Positions 13,101 through 24,396 of a stretch of DNA of 64,000 nucleotides are shown one piece after another. How positions within the stretch are numbered: position 1 is the stretch's first letter; each line of letters begins with the position of its first letter. The position numbers were made by a program, and so were the translations under genes. The stretch covers positions 156,347,962-156,411,961 of the forward strand of contig NC_061512.1 of NCBI RefSeq assembly GCF_022539505.1. The letters run 5' to 3'. The notes beneath the pieces are model-generated. The model saw nothing but the letters and a program-made list of their open reading frames with translations, ran no database searches and was not told where the DNA came from. This stretch comes from Lolium rigidum (lineage: Eukaryota > Streptophyta > Magnoliopsida > Poales > Poaceae).

Positions 13101-16100
13101 GAACCGCCTTGGCCCAGTATCCAACTGGTCTGTAGAACCAAAGATTCAAATCCAATTGGACCATTCATAGTTGGTAGATAAGTTGTTGAGATGAAGTATT
13201 CATTGGAAAGGCTATTCTGATAATCAGTTTTTATTTATCGTGCAAGCACACATAATCTGATAGACAAGATGATTTTTTTATAGCAAGTTGAACTTAACTT
13301 TTGGTTGAACATCTGTTGTCTAAGCCAGACAGTTGTACCAGTTATGATGTGCTATTGAAATTTCATGGTTTTAGCTAGTAACCATGTTTCTTACTCAGGG
13401 TGCGTTTGGCAGCAACTTTTTTTTGAAGTATTCCAAACGGACGCGCAGTTTTATAGTACTTTGGTTTTAGAAAAACTTGGATGCCAAACAGAGCCTTAGG
13501 CTTTATATTGTTTGAAATAAGATGTGCTATTCTTTCTTTGTTTTACTACCAACCAGGAACCAGCTGACTCCCTTGTTTCTTATTCAAACAAGCATTTCAA
13601 TTGGCAGCACGGTCATACCATGTTAAAATGTTTTAGCTGGTTGATCAGGTCAGCTTGTGCACATAGCTTGGTCCGGTAGCAGCAAGTACATTGCGGGGGC
13701 AGATCAAAGATCCATACTAGTGGCCGACCAGTAAGATGTCCTGTAGGAATTGGTGTACAAGTTATATTCCAGGGAGAAGAATAAAAAGAGACTAGAAGAT
13801 GATTCTTAGTAGTCTTAAAATCCTGAACACCTGATAGATGTCAAGTGTTATAACGGAGACGAAATGGCTTATGTCAAATCCTTCCTGTCTCGACTAATAG
13901 TGTGATGTATTAGTTGGTGTACAGTTTTGGTGTTTGTGCATGACACAGTGAGATTGATTGTTCTGGTCCTTTGGAGTGCGTGAGAAGTAAACTAATGACT
14001 TCGCTCATTGTGACCTTGCATTGTGCCGTGTGGAAGTCAAGAATTATTGCCATTGCTTAAATTGCATTTGGTTGACCCGCCATGTCCCATGTTGTACATA
14101 CTATCCACACTACGATGAAACTGAATATATTTTAAACATGTTGTAGTTGGATGGTATCTGGTTGTACATACTATCCACACTACAATGAAACTGAAATTAC
14201 ATACATTATCCACCGTAGTATGTACAGAAGTTCAGTATGCAATTATCATTGATTCAATGAGGCTATGTATTATTATCTTCAAAATGGTAGCGTCTAACTA
14301 TCTTTGTTTTGTTGATTAACTCAAATAGGTACCATGCCGAACAGCTATGAGAGGAAGTTTTCCACTCAATGGGACATATTTTCAAGTAAATGAGGTAATG
14401 GTTGAAAGTACTTACAGCTGACTTTAGTTTAAGTGGTTTAAACCATTTTATAGAAATTGCAAATATTCCTGATATCAAATTTACTTATAACTATTCAAAT
14501 GTTATACTGCAGGTATTTGCTGATCATGACTCAAGCCGAAACCCAGTTGATGTTCCAAGGAGCTGGATATGGGACCTTCCTAAGAGAACAGTTTACTTTG
14601 GAACTTCAACTCCTTCAATCTTTAAAGGTATTTCCATAATAAATGACAACCGAGTGTGCTCCTATCTTTTAAACCATAAAGTTGGACCAAGAAGGTTTGA
14701 GATAGACAAAATAAAGTACTGGCAACGTAACTCCAGTTCTTGTCTGACTATTATTATGTTCCCACTTACTAGTTTGTTGGAATATTTTTAGTGCTGTTTT
14801 TTTTCGAAAACTCACTGGGGGGAGGGGGAGGGGGAGGGGGAGGGGGAGGGGGGTGTCAACGAATTCCCCACCTGAATTTTAACTGCTACAGGCAGCAGCC
14901 CAACAGTTTTCGCTTATTACACCATAGTTACAAACACAACAGAGACACCAGCTGAAAGCAGCAATGGTCAGTCCCCGTCTGGCCTGACAACAGCGAGCCA
15001 TGACAGTACTTATTAAATTTTTTAGTGATGCTAATATGGCATGAGATTGGTTGGAGCATATATGAGCATCTAGCTGGCCATCGGTGCAATACTACTGTCT
15101 AGGGCGTGGGTAGAGAAGAATAATCCAGTTGCACAGCTTCGACATCGATGCAGCAGTGTATGTAATTTCAACTAAAAAAGTGTACTAACCGTAATGTGTT
15201 AGGAAATTCTTGGCATATATAATTCGGCATATCAATTGACATTTGCAAAATATGTCATCTGACCTGGAATCCTGGATAACCTTTAAAGTTAACAATTTGA
15301 CTTCAGATTATCAGCATCCAATTAATGATGAGCCATGCCTTAATTCCTCTAACTGACAATGCCACGCGGATTGTCGCTGGGCTTGGATGCAGTGAGATAT
15401 TCTTTAGACCTGGTGGGCAACCCAATACGTAATCACTATTTTTTTTTGGGCCTGGATGCCTGTGCACCAGGAAACACTCACAAAAAAAATGAGACCAGCC
15501 AGGAGCCCTGCGGTGGAATCGAGCCGAGCCGAGCCGGCTCGAGGCTCGGCTCGGTAAGGCTCGAAGAAAATCGAGCCGAGCCTGGCTCGGCTTGCTGCTA
15601 ATTGGAAACTGAAAAGCAGGCTCGAGGCTTGGCTCGGAGGGCTCGAGGCTCGGCTCGTACGGCTCGCGAGCCGTCAGCAAAATACACAGCAGTCCAACTT
15701 GTCTCTCCCCATCCCCGCGTGCCAGCGATTCCCCGACCCCCAATGGAGTCTTCCTCTCTGCTCCATGACCTTGAGACTCGACTGGTGGCTAGGGTTAGCC
15801 GGCGGCGCCGCCGCCCTCCACTACCAATGCTGGCCACCACTGCCCCCATCTCCGACTCCGTCTCCCATGGATCCGATCCTACACCCTTTCCCGGACTTCG
15901 CCTAGGATGCGCGCTGCTGCAATTGTTAGGGGCGTCTGCCGCTTGCCGCTGGCCGGCCCTCCGCGGTTCGGCCCGCGCGCCTTCCCTCCGCTTGCCAGAG
16001 ACGTACTAGTCTAGTTCAGAGCTTATTTGGTCTCCGCTCTTCTTTGCTCTGCTTTTTGGAGTAATATGTTCAGAGCTGAGTTCTAGATCGATTCTGGCCA

Positions 16101-19023
16101 GAGGTGTACTAGAATCTGGTATGTGCTAGTCTCCTGCTAGAATAGATTTCATATATCGGTCAATTCAATCTTTGATATTCTCTCGTACTGAAGACACACA
16201 GTTGATAGATCTTGATCGGTTCACAAATTATTGAATGCTCAGATCAGTCGAAAATCAATTTAGTGACAAAGAAATAGCATAAATTATTTACATAACTTGC
16301 TTGTCTGAAATATTATCCAGGCAGATGCAAATTAATTTAACTTGTTTGGTCACTTTAGTTGCTGGCATGTCGTGTACAACATAAAACCTGAAGCAATTGT
16401 TGTTTACAATTGTGAAATGTTAAATTTTTAGTAAAAGGTGTGGTTTTTCTTTTTTATAACATCGAGCCTTCGAGCCGGCTTGCAAGCTTCATCGAGCAGG
16501 CTTGTCGAGCCTCGAGCCTTGATCGGAAGGTTTAGGCTTGGCTTGTCCGACCTTCGAGCCAAGTCGAGCCCGAGCCAAGCCTTGTCGAGCCCGAGCCGAG
16601 CCTCGAGCCTCGAGCTTCAAGTCCACCCCTAAGCCCTGGCTGGCTTTGCTTTATAGAAGAAAAGCTCCGCGAGCACCCGTCAATCCGAGAATTCGAGCCC
16701 GGGTGGGCAGCACGCGCTCTCGCTGTGCTAACCAACAGGTCGACGCCCTGTTCTCACCAGGAAACACTCACATAGATCCGCCCCCGCTAACGTCAATTGC
16801 CAAGTCCCATCTTACGGAGATCTAAAAGATGCAGCACCAACCTATACGACAGGACCTTTCCATTCACCACATGCTGGACAACTACCCACTCTGGCTATGG
16901 CATCCCCCTTGCTGGCCGGCGGCCAATGCTCCCTCCTCATATCCAGACTACCACCCCCAAGCTCCCACCTGCAATCCGTACTGTTGCTTCAAAAATGTTG
17001 TGCAAACAACACATTTCAGTAAGTAGGGCTGTCAATGAGCTGAGCTCGAATAAGCCAGAGTAGACCACGTGCCTAGGGTCAATGTTACCAAATGGTGCTC
17101 AAGCTATGAAGTCACCTGACCAAACTCGATATGAAGATCTCATTTGTGCTTATTAGATGAGACCTTACTCCCAAGCAAACCTCGATAGTTACTCATTTGC
17201 ACTCGTCTAAATAGGTATGTGGAAATATGTTTGCATGCATGATTAGCGCAGGTCTGGATACATTAGGTGGTGATGTTAGAGTCATTAAAACCTTCGTTGA
17301 TGGAGTTTTAAATACAAGATAAGTGCAATGAGACATTCGTGACGGTTTTAGCGGCGTGGGAGCCTAGAGTTTTAACTACAAAATGTGTAAGCGAGGGAGG
17401 TAGGCTCTATGAGTTCTTGAATTGAATTCAAATGAACAAATCACTTAGCAATTGTTGATAAAATCCTTTAAACGTTAACATTTGCTAAAAAAAATGCTAA
17501 TTACACCAAAAACTTGGGAATTGGGAAAGACTAGATGTTGAAAGAAGTGGCCCATTTAGCAAAATCTAATGTTGCCCCCTAGAGAATCAGTTTTCACCTG
17601 GTTTCATATTCACGTACGGGAGATTGGCAGATCGTGTTTGTTAAGCACCAGAATGTACTCCCACATCGCTTTGTCTTGTGTCAAGTGGAGTTTCATACTA
17701 AGTTACTAACTGTATCAGCCTTATAAGCAATCTATCTTTGGCGGATTATGATGTACTGGACAAACACTAAAAAAAGGCAATGGTTAATGATAGATTGCCT
17801 CATCAAGGTTGTGCAGCCGATTATGACTTACATATTTCTTTTGCAGGTTTAACAACTGAAGAGATACAACATTGCTTTTGGAAAGGTAATCATCTAAATG
17901 TTTTTTTATTACTGTGTGATATCCAGTAAAAAGAAACATGAAGAAATGGACAGATACCTGTTTGTGATAGCTTGAACACATAGGAAACGATTGCACACAA
18001 AAGGTTTTGTACTCCCTCCAATCCACATTAAGTGTCGGGGGTTTCGTTCGAATTTAAATTTGAACTAAAGCCCTGACACTTATTATGGATTGGAGGGCGT
18101 AGCATCTTTGAAGGAGAGAATCAGAGAGTATATATATATATATTTTAAGTTTTTTACTTTACCTTTTTAAATTTGTTAATTTCACAAACACTAGTTTTAT
18201 TTCCGTATTTCCATTGCTGAAGTGGTTGGCTTGCAAAGTCTGTTACTACAAATGGATATAACATATGCTGTCGTGTGACATTTGTCTTGCATAATGGGAA
18301 TGGGTGTGATCAAAACTATTTCCTAGAGTAAAAAATTATTTCCATTTGTTTGCTGACATTTTTTTTGAATTTCTTGACCTTTTCATGCCCCAGGGTGGAT
18401 ATCTAAATACCTATTATTTGCAAAAGAAAAAGCGTAGTCCATAACTGCATAGCATTGCGGAAATATTTTCATACAAAACCTACTTGTACTAAATTACCCA
18501 ACAAATATAAATACATTAATTAAAATATAATATTGGCCAAATACGATTTACTTTGTCGCACCAGACAGTAGCAAGTATTGTATGGTCTGATGCTTTGTCT
18601 GCTCCCAAAAGGATATAATTATCTTACATATCGGCTTTATTTGTCAACAAAAGAAAAGTTTGGGAATTATTTGTTGTTGAGGATTTTCATATTGGAAGTA
18701 GACAAGTATAGGAAATCTGCAGGTGTAGAAAGCGTATTCATCCATGAGGGATGTTGGACGAGGCTATGATGGGGTAGAATGCTATTGTAATTTCTTTTTA
18801 GTTCAATTGGGATGGTTCCAGTAACAATTTTACTCACGATTATTGTTGTATTGTTGTAGGTGCTTAATTTGTGTTCTGAACATGTGCAGGATTTGTGTGC
18901 GTTAGGGGCTTTGACAGGATATCTAGAGCACCAAGACCACTGTACGCGAGGCTTCACTTTCCAGCAAGCAAAGTTACCAGGAATAAAAAGGGTCAAGCGT
19001 CTGCAGCTGCAGATGACGCATAG
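4189..19023 (+). CDS. ROS1a: 5-methylcytosine DNA glycosylase, ROS1/DEMETER family (17 coding exons)
   Basis: Bifunctional DNA glycosylase/AP lyase that removes 5-methylcytosine in the nucleus for active demethylation by base excision repair. Exons by my splice reading: 4189-7012, 7260-7350, 7449-8991, 9136-9215, 10439-10523, 10607-10698, 10776-10844, 10929-10965, 11060-11142, 11555-11998, 12137-12173, 12258-12315, 12404-12543, 14329-14394, 14513-14627, 17847-17885, 18890-19023. Together 5937 nt, 1978 residues, no internal stop, close to the family length. Seen: lysine-rich block about 86-132; AT-hook-like GRPRK motifs near 750 and 766; HhH-GPD domain with Lys1525 (GLGLKSVE) and Asp1543 (FPVDTNVGR); Fe-S ligands Cys1610, 1617, 1620, 1626 (C-x6-C-x2-C-x5-C); Perm-CXXC and RRM-like C terminus ending in basic residues. 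The frame upstream of ATG 4189 lacks another ATG. Resemblance to rice ROS1a is from memory; a DME-clade name cannot be excluded. Introns 13 and 15 are enlarged by mobile DNA. Confidence 0.95.
11262..11377 (+). repeat. Perfect 58-bp tandem duplication in intron 9
   Basis: Two adjacent identical 58-bp units, 11262-11319 and 11320-11377, inside the intron between exons 9 and 10. The lack of differences suggests a recent slippage or repair event. No exon or splice site is touched. Confidence 0.95.
13398..13496. mobile_element. Small MITE-like element in intron 13
   Basis: About 99 bp with imperfect terminal inverted repeats: GGGTGCGTTTGGCA at the left and TGCCAAACAGAGCCT at the right. This is the GTTTGG type of end seen in many grass Tourist/Harbinger-like MITEs. 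No clear target duplication could be read. Confidence 0.5.
14797..15018 (-). mobile_element. 5'-truncated LINE-like retroposon in intron 15
   Basis: A T-run at its left edge (poly-A tail on the minus strand) and flanking direct repeats TTTTTAGTGCTG (14785-14796) and TTTTTAGTGATG (15019-15030), 11 of 12 matching, fit target-primed reverse transcription. No coding sequence remains. The G-rich run at 14817-14853 lies within it. Confidence 0.55.
14817..14853 (+). repeat. (GGGGGA)n G-rich microsatellite, possible G-quadruplex
   Basis: Six runs of five or more G separated by single A, on the transcribed-RNA sense strand of the demethylase intron 15. It meets the usual four-run G-quadruplex pattern. 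Confidence 0.85.
15465..16772 (-). mobile_element. tRNA-derived SINE split by a hAT-like element
   Basis: Direct repeats CACCAGGAAACACTCACA at 15465-15482 and 16755-16772 (18 bp, identical) flank a SINE on the minus strand. Its 5' part (16754 down to about 16639) holds a pol III A box (TAGCACAGCGAG, complement of 16719-16730) and a B box (GGCTCGAATTC, complement of 16689-16699) about 30 nt apart. Its 3' end is a short T-run, at 15483-15490 as A's on plus. A hAT-like element (15511-16630) separates the two parts. Without it the SINE is about 150 bp. It sits in intron 15 of the demethylase gene, opposite to its transcription. Confidence 0.75.
15511..16630. mobile_element. Non-autonomous hAT-like DNA transposon
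   Basis: About 1.1 kb flanked by GAGCCCTG (15503-15510) and AAGCCCTG (16631-16638), an 8-bp duplication with one mismatch. The ends are inverted and imperfect: CGGTGGAATCGAGC on the left against AGGGGTGGACTTGAAGC from the right, both leading into subterminal GAGCC/GGCTC repeats (15527-15666 and 16460-16615). Such (A/G)GGGTGG ends with dense subterminal repeats are usual in hAT elements. No transposase frame is present. Confidence 0.65.
18012..18099. mobile_element. Stowaway MITE in intron 16
   Basis: 88 bp with 25-bp terminal inverted repeats starting CTCCCTCC and a TA target duplication (18010-18011 and 18100-18101). It lies between coding exons 16 and 17 of the demethylase gene. Confidence 0.9.
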
Positions 19024-19868
19024 GAGCGTTATGAGAGTTAAAAAGGTACATAGAGGAGACCCTGCCAGAAGATCACTGACCTGAAAATGGATCACTGAGC
19101 AATAAGTTGCTGTCGCCAACTCAACCATTTTTAGCCTTGTGCATCTGTGAACGTTATGAATGTGAGCCACTCGCTAATTTGCGAAGCTGACATTATTCAG
19201 CAACATGATCCATTACTATAGATTTATGCTTGTTTGGTACCATTCAAGGAGCCCCGATACAGCTGACGGGGAGAAGAGAAAGTAGTCTGTTATCTGGCCA
19301 TTCTGGTCGTAGTTTCATGTGATCTCAACCAACTGTTGTACAAGGGAGACTGTCACCCATTCAAAGTTGTTGTTCAGTAGTTCATGCGAACGATGTCAAA
19401 CTATTCGTCAATTATTTCATTGTTTCATTGATGAGACCATTTGGCTCTTTACTCCTGTTACTTAGCTACAGCGAAAACAGAATGTAATGAAAAAAATAAT
19501 TTGTTATGTGATGTTGAGACATTTTTGTCAAATACTCCGTCCCTCTTTACTTCGAAATATGTGCTATGTGTCACCAAAGTTTTGCCTTGAAAGTTGAAAT
19601 GCGTTGTGGCCTTGTATACAAAAATGGTTATATTATAGTGTGTGATAATAATTATCATTTCTATGGGTATTACTCGTTGGAAATCCAAAATGAAAAAAAA
19701 GAGAAGACAAGTGAGAAACCAATACTTGGTTGAATGTCGAGGTAAGAAAAACGGTAAAAAGGAGAATTGTCTTGCTTATACAACTAAGAGATGCTTCCTT
19801 GGTGAAAAAGATATGACATTCATCTAGACACGTGAACGAGTGTTTTGACACGAGATCAAGAAAGAGCC
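19024..19868 (+). other. 3' UTR of the demethylase gene and intergenic DNA
   Basis: Begins after the stop codon at 19021-19023. A possible weak poly-A signal (AATGAA) is near 19484, but no transcript end can be fixed. CTCCGTCCCT at about 19534 looks like one end of a Stowaway MITE, whose other end I cannot find. The rest is unremarkable up to the SKP1-like pseudogene. Confidence 0.5.
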
Positions 19869-20349
19869 ATGGCGGTGACTATAGCGGACGGAAACAAGGT
19901 CAACAAGGTGGTGGGTGGCGAGAAGAGCAAGACGATCACCTTGAAGAGCTCTGATGGCGATCAATTCGAGATGACCCGCGAGGCGGCGGTGATGTTGCAG
20001 TCTCGCAAACCATCCAACACATGATCGAGGATGACTGCGTCCCTCTCCCCAACGTCGGCTCCAAGATCCTGGCCATGGCCGAGTACTGCAACAAGGCAAG
20101 CTCCGACAATGCCCAGTGAGAAGGAGGACCTCAAGAGCTTCGACGAGAGCTTCCATGCTGTTCGACATGATCCTCGCCGTCAACTATCTGGACATCAAGG
20201 GGCTTCTGGACCTCGGCTGCCAGATGGTCGCTGACATGATGAAGGGCAAGTCAGTCAAGGAGATTCGGAAGACCTTTAACATCAAGAACGACTACACGCC
20301 GGAAGAGGAGGAGGAGATCCGAAGGGAGAACCCGTGGGCTTTCGAGTAG
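19869..20349 (+). pseudogene. SKP1-like pseudogene
   Basis: Same gene type as the intact copy at 24881-25384. It reads in frame from ATG 19869 for about 45 codons ([19 protein letters not shown]). An 8-bp insertion near 19992 then breaks the frame and leads to a stop. Further on there is a 12-bp and a 3-bp in-frame loss, a stop at about 20116-20118, and a deletion of roughly 19 bp near 20154 that removes the region aligned with FIKVDPDT. The C-terminal part (IKGLLDLG to ENPWAFE, stop 20347-20349) is still readable. Several independent lesions make an assembly artefact unlikely. Confidence 0.9.
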
Positions 20350-20361
20350 ATGACCTAGCTA

Positions 20362-21350
20362 GGACAATGTTTCATTAAAAAAAAAAATTCTGGCAGATTA
20401 ATTACTATTTCAACATTTTCCTTCTTTAATTCAATTCTTTTTTGGTTAACATAGTCTACTTTATCATCCACATCGGCGAAAACTATATGCTTTTCGGTTT
20501 ACCTATATTTAGATATTCCAACAAAATTAATTCTGTACTTTTATTTGTTGGTTGGAAACTCCGCTTGATGCAAACCATAGATGATGCAAGTTTAGACGGG
20601 AGGCTCAAGACGAACCCAACTTTAAATTAATAAAACCTCAACCGTCAAAGTACAACGAAGACGCACAACAGTTCACAACAACATATTGCAAATCACGAAT
20701 CTACGATCCCGACAACAAACTAGGTTGCTGAAACACCAACACACAGAAGGAAGTCGCGCCCCCAACGCAAACACCTAACCAGCTCCAAGAACTAAACCAA
20801 GCAACAAACAGCAACACCGATAATGGCAGGAAGCAAGAACAACGACGGTGATCACTCCGGACAGTCCTTGATGCTGGCATGGAGCGTATGCATCCTGCCA
20901 ATCTCCAGCTCCAACATCTCCCGATTCTGTATCCTAGTCACTGACTTTCACACCTGCAAATACATCAATATTTTATATAAGTCATTAGCAAGTTGGGAGG
21001 AAAAGATCCCTTCAATCGTAAACTTGTTCCTAATATTTCACAAAGCGCACCACAAAGCCGTACAATTAATCCAAAGTACCTGCTTAGTTTGACCCACCAA
21101 ACTGTCGAGCAACCTATAAACTTCCACGAAATAGGAAGGATTCCAAGAAGAAAAGAGTAATTCCTTAACAGCACTCTACGTAAATTTGGCCAACATACAC
21201 AGAACTATGCGAGGTTTCTCATACTCAATACACATGGCACACCGACTGGTCGACAGTCCCTATAGTTCAGGCTGGGCAATCAGCGACAAAGAAAGATGAG
21301 CAAGAATTAAGTTAATTTCTTTAAAATAGGAGAGTTTGACCTATATACTG
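20362..21350. other. About 990 bp present in one SKP1 flank and absent in the other
   Basis: Downstream of both SKP1-like copies the sequence GATGACCTAGCTAG is shared (20349-20362 and about 25387-25400). In the intact copy it joins directly to CTCGGGAAAAG, while here 990 bp intervene. The segment has an A-run near 20378 and no recognisable frame or clear target duplication. It is either an unidentified insertion here or a deletion in the other copy. Confidence 0.6.
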
Positions 21351-21905
21351 ATCCTCGGGAAAAGAAAACCTCGATTCAGCGTAACATGGTACTGCACATC
21401 CTGAATGCCCAGAGAGCGTCCCCTCTATGATCGATCTCAGGCAACCAAATCCATGGCATAATAATTGCATCAGGTTAAAGATAAAAATACAGACATTCTA
21501 TTTAAAAATCTCTTTTAACCCATGTATCAATGTTCGGGAGGAAAAACTGTAACATCTGCCACTTTGTGCAGAGGTGCAAATTCAAACATGCAGGTGAAAA
21601 TTCCTGAGGCCTTGTTTACTTCTCTCGTATTTTTCTTCCCAATGGGTATGGGGATGAGAGGGGATTTGGTGTTCACCCAATCCCCTCAAATACCCCTCCC
21701 CAAAAATACACTAGTATGATGGAGAGTTTTTGATTTAGGTAAAAAATGTGGGGATGGAAGGGGATGGGAGGGGATATCTCGGGATTATGTCGTTCAAAAC
21801 CGGAGAAGTAAACGGACTAGTGGGGATTTTCCGGGATACAAAATAATCCCCTCCCATCCCCATAAATACCCTAGAAGTAAACAAGGCCTGAATGGTGCCA
21901 CACCC
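21351..21905 (+). repeat. Duplicated 3' flank of the SKP1-like genes, copy 1
   Basis: CTCGGGAAAAG at about 21353 begins about 255 bp that align with 25402-25700 behind the intact SKP1-like gene, including CAGCGTAACATGGTA and GATCTCAGGCAACCAAATCC. With the genes themselves this shows a tandem segmental duplication of gene plus 3' flank in the same orientation. Copy 1 is interrupted by a MITE (21608-21888) and diverges after about 21900. Confidence 0.9.
21608..21888. mobile_element. 281-bp MITE with GGCCTTGTTTACTTCT ends
   Basis: 16-bp perfect terminal inverted repeats (21608-21623 and 21873-21888) and the 3-bp direct repeat TGA on both sides (21605-21607, 21889-21891). The paralogous flank at about 25692-25705 has the empty site with a single TGA, which confirms both ends and the duplication. 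The 3-bp duplication fits a PIF/Harbinger-type mobiliser. The interior is rich in GGGGAT-type runs and has no coding capacity. Confidence 0.92.
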
Positions 21906-21917
21906 ACCCACATTGAA

Positions 21918-23477
21918 TTTTTTTTTTCGATAAAGGGAATATATTAATATCAAATGATACCAATTACACCTAACCTCTGCAACAATGCACTGCTCTAATA
22001 ACATTACGGATGCACACAGTCAAAAAAAGAGAAGAAAAAAACTAAGAAATAAAAGTCCCGCTACATTATCCCAGTCGTAGCAACAGTAATACATCCACCA
22101 CCAAGACAACACCTGCAATTTAGACTCTTCAAAAGCGACGCCTCCAAGAAGGGAACAGTGTACCAGCGCCGTCGTCGCCCGATCAAAGATTTTAGGTTTT
22201 CACCCTAAAGATAGTCTCCGCTCTTAAAACAATGCCTTCAACAAGGACATTTTCAGGCACAACCAGTTAAGGCTAGACCTTGGGTTTTCATCCTGAAAGG
22301 TAAGACTCCGAACTTCATATGTGCTGCCGCCCCACTTTCATACCACTGTTTTCGAAGTCCGGAACACCAAGCAAGCCCCTCAACAACGCAAAGACTTGAA
22401 CCTCCATTAGCTAGTCCTTCAATCCGGGCTTCATGATATTCTCTTCTTCTGACTTCACCATGGATCAACTGTCACTTGGTGTCAACACAGAAAAGAGCTT
22501 CACGCAGCATCCTCCAGAACCAAATGGCCGGAATAAAAACATGGGTGCGCACGACCGAATACCACCGATCCAGCAAACTCTAGGCAATAGAAGCACTGTT
22601 ACATTCGCCGGTGGCGCCTTCCGGAACTCAACACACCGGCCAGATCATGAAGGGCAGGCCTCTGGCAGGTCTTCATCTTCGCCCAAGATGGACCCTAGGA
22701 CCGCCGCCTTTATTCAGGTCAGGCCCCCACGCCGGCGACCACCCCAGGGTGGCCATGGTTGCCGCCAGAGACACCAAGCAGATCGCGTAGTCCGGAGACA
22801 CCGCAACCGAGAGCCAGCCCTCCGGCCGCCGATAGGCGAGGAGAAGGGGACCTAGGGTTACCCCTTGCAGTCCGCCCCCACCCCTCCCTCCGCCGCCGGC
22901 AGGGCACACCACCGCCTCGTCGTCCGTCATGCCGTCACCGAGCTGAGGCTAGGCGCCGCCACCGAGGTCCCCGACGAGAGGGCCGCGCCCCAGCCAGCCA
23001 TACACGGTGGCCCTCCGCAGCCAGCCCGAACACCGACAGATCTGGGCGCGGGGGCCATGGTCCACGGCCTCCACGCGACCTCCGCGCAGAGGAGAAGTTG
23101 GGCCACACCACCCGTCACCACCGCGTCCCCGGGGCCGCCGCCCCGGCTTGCCAGCGCCGGCGAGCCTCCAAGCCCAAACGGGTCTAGATCGGACCCATCT
23201 AGGCCCAGATTGGGCCCTGGCTGGACCAACGCCCGCAGCAGCACGGTAGGGGCATCGCCGCCGCCCGCCAAGCCACCAAGCCCGCCGCCGCCACTCCCCA
23301 GCGCCCGCAGATCCCTGCCGTCCGGCCGCCGCGCGTGACGGAGCAGGCAGGAGCGGATCCCAGGCCTTAAGCGCGTCCACCGCGGCTCTCCCCCAGCCAA
23401 CTTCGGTGGTGAGGGGCGCCGCCACCGCTCGCGAAGCCTCCACCGACTCGCAAGCGCGATTGATGTATGCGGTCACA
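21918..23477 (-). mobile_element. Non-autonomous LINE-like retroposon (1.56 kb)
   Basis: A T-run starting at 21918 is the poly-A tail on the minus strand, preceded by the AT-rich 3' end typical of grass L1-type elements. The direct repeat CACATTGAA at 21909-21917 and 23478-23486 flanks it. The 5' half (right side) is very GC-rich, which creates long chance open frames on both strands, but no RT, endonuclease or other domain is visible. It lies between the two SKP1-like copies. Confidence 0.75.
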
Positions 23478-23733
23478 CACATTGAAACTATTTGTATCCA
23501 GTCGTATATAGTTGCAACAACTGATAATGCTGTTTGATCACCAGAGACCGAACAGCAAAACATTGGTTGGACTGGGAAACATGAATACAAAAATCACTTC
23601 TGCAGTAGAACGGTGAGGAAAAAAATGATAGCCCCTCTATCTTCCATGAACCCTTCTTCCCTTCTTGAGAAAAACTTGCGCTACAATGCAACTTCATCCA
23701 TCCGGTTTCAATTTTCTTACAATATTCTTTAGC

Positions 23734-24396
23734 TTTTTTTTTTTTTGCGCAGAGAGAACAGATAATATTGACCAAGACTAGACTCTTTTACAGAGAAGCC
23801 CAGAAAGCGAAGAAAATTACAAAGAGGTCCAACTGAGCCCTATCATCGTCTTCGTCGCGCAGCACATCACGCCGGCGAAACCCGCCGCCACACCTCCACA
23901 CAAAGCTTGGACTGGGAGGCTCCCCCGACCGGCCGGGAAGTCGACGTCCCTCGGCACCTGAGCACCTCCATCCTACACCACATCGGACGACGAAAGCTTG
24001 GTCAACATCAGCCGCTCGCTCCAGATCTTCGACCACCGGAGCCGCCAGCACGGCCTCCGGCAAGGGGAAAGCGTGACCCGCAGCTCCACCGAACCGCGGA
24101 CGCCAAAGGACAGAGGATACGCCATGGAGCTCCACCGGAACACCAGGGCGAAGGAAGGGACCGCCATCCTCAAAACGCCTCACCGACGCCACCGCCGCTT
24201 CCTCAGCGCCGCCAGCAGGCAAACCACCGCTACCTACACTATGTACACGGCGAGATCCGTCGAATCCCCATCCTCCTGCCGCCGAAGCGGCCGCCGGAGG
24301 GTGAGGAATCGGCCGGATCGACGCCGGCGAGGTGGGAGCGGAGGAAGGGTTCAAGAAATCACCTTATCACTGTAGGAGGGGATAAGAGAGGTCCAG
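23734..24396 (-). mobile_element. Second non-autonomous LINE-like retroposon (0.66 kb)
   Basis: Poly-T run (23734-23746) at its left edge and direct repeats TCTTTAGC (23726-23733 and 24397-24404). The element reads on the minus strand from a GC-rich 5' end. A frame at 23788-24354 is open for 188 codons, but it is Gly/Ala/Arg/Pro-rich with no domain I recognise and may be a composition effect. Its 3' end differs from that of the neighbour at 21918. Confidence 0.7.

Noticed and set aside
19534..19620. Possible second Stowaway MITE
   Set aside because: Only one CTCCGTCCCT-like end is visible; no matching end or TA duplication found.
22673..23590. Several long overlapping open frames on both strands
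   Set aside because: They lie in the GC-rich half of a retroposon, have low-complexity Gly/Arg/Pro composition and no domains; GC content explains the lack of stops.
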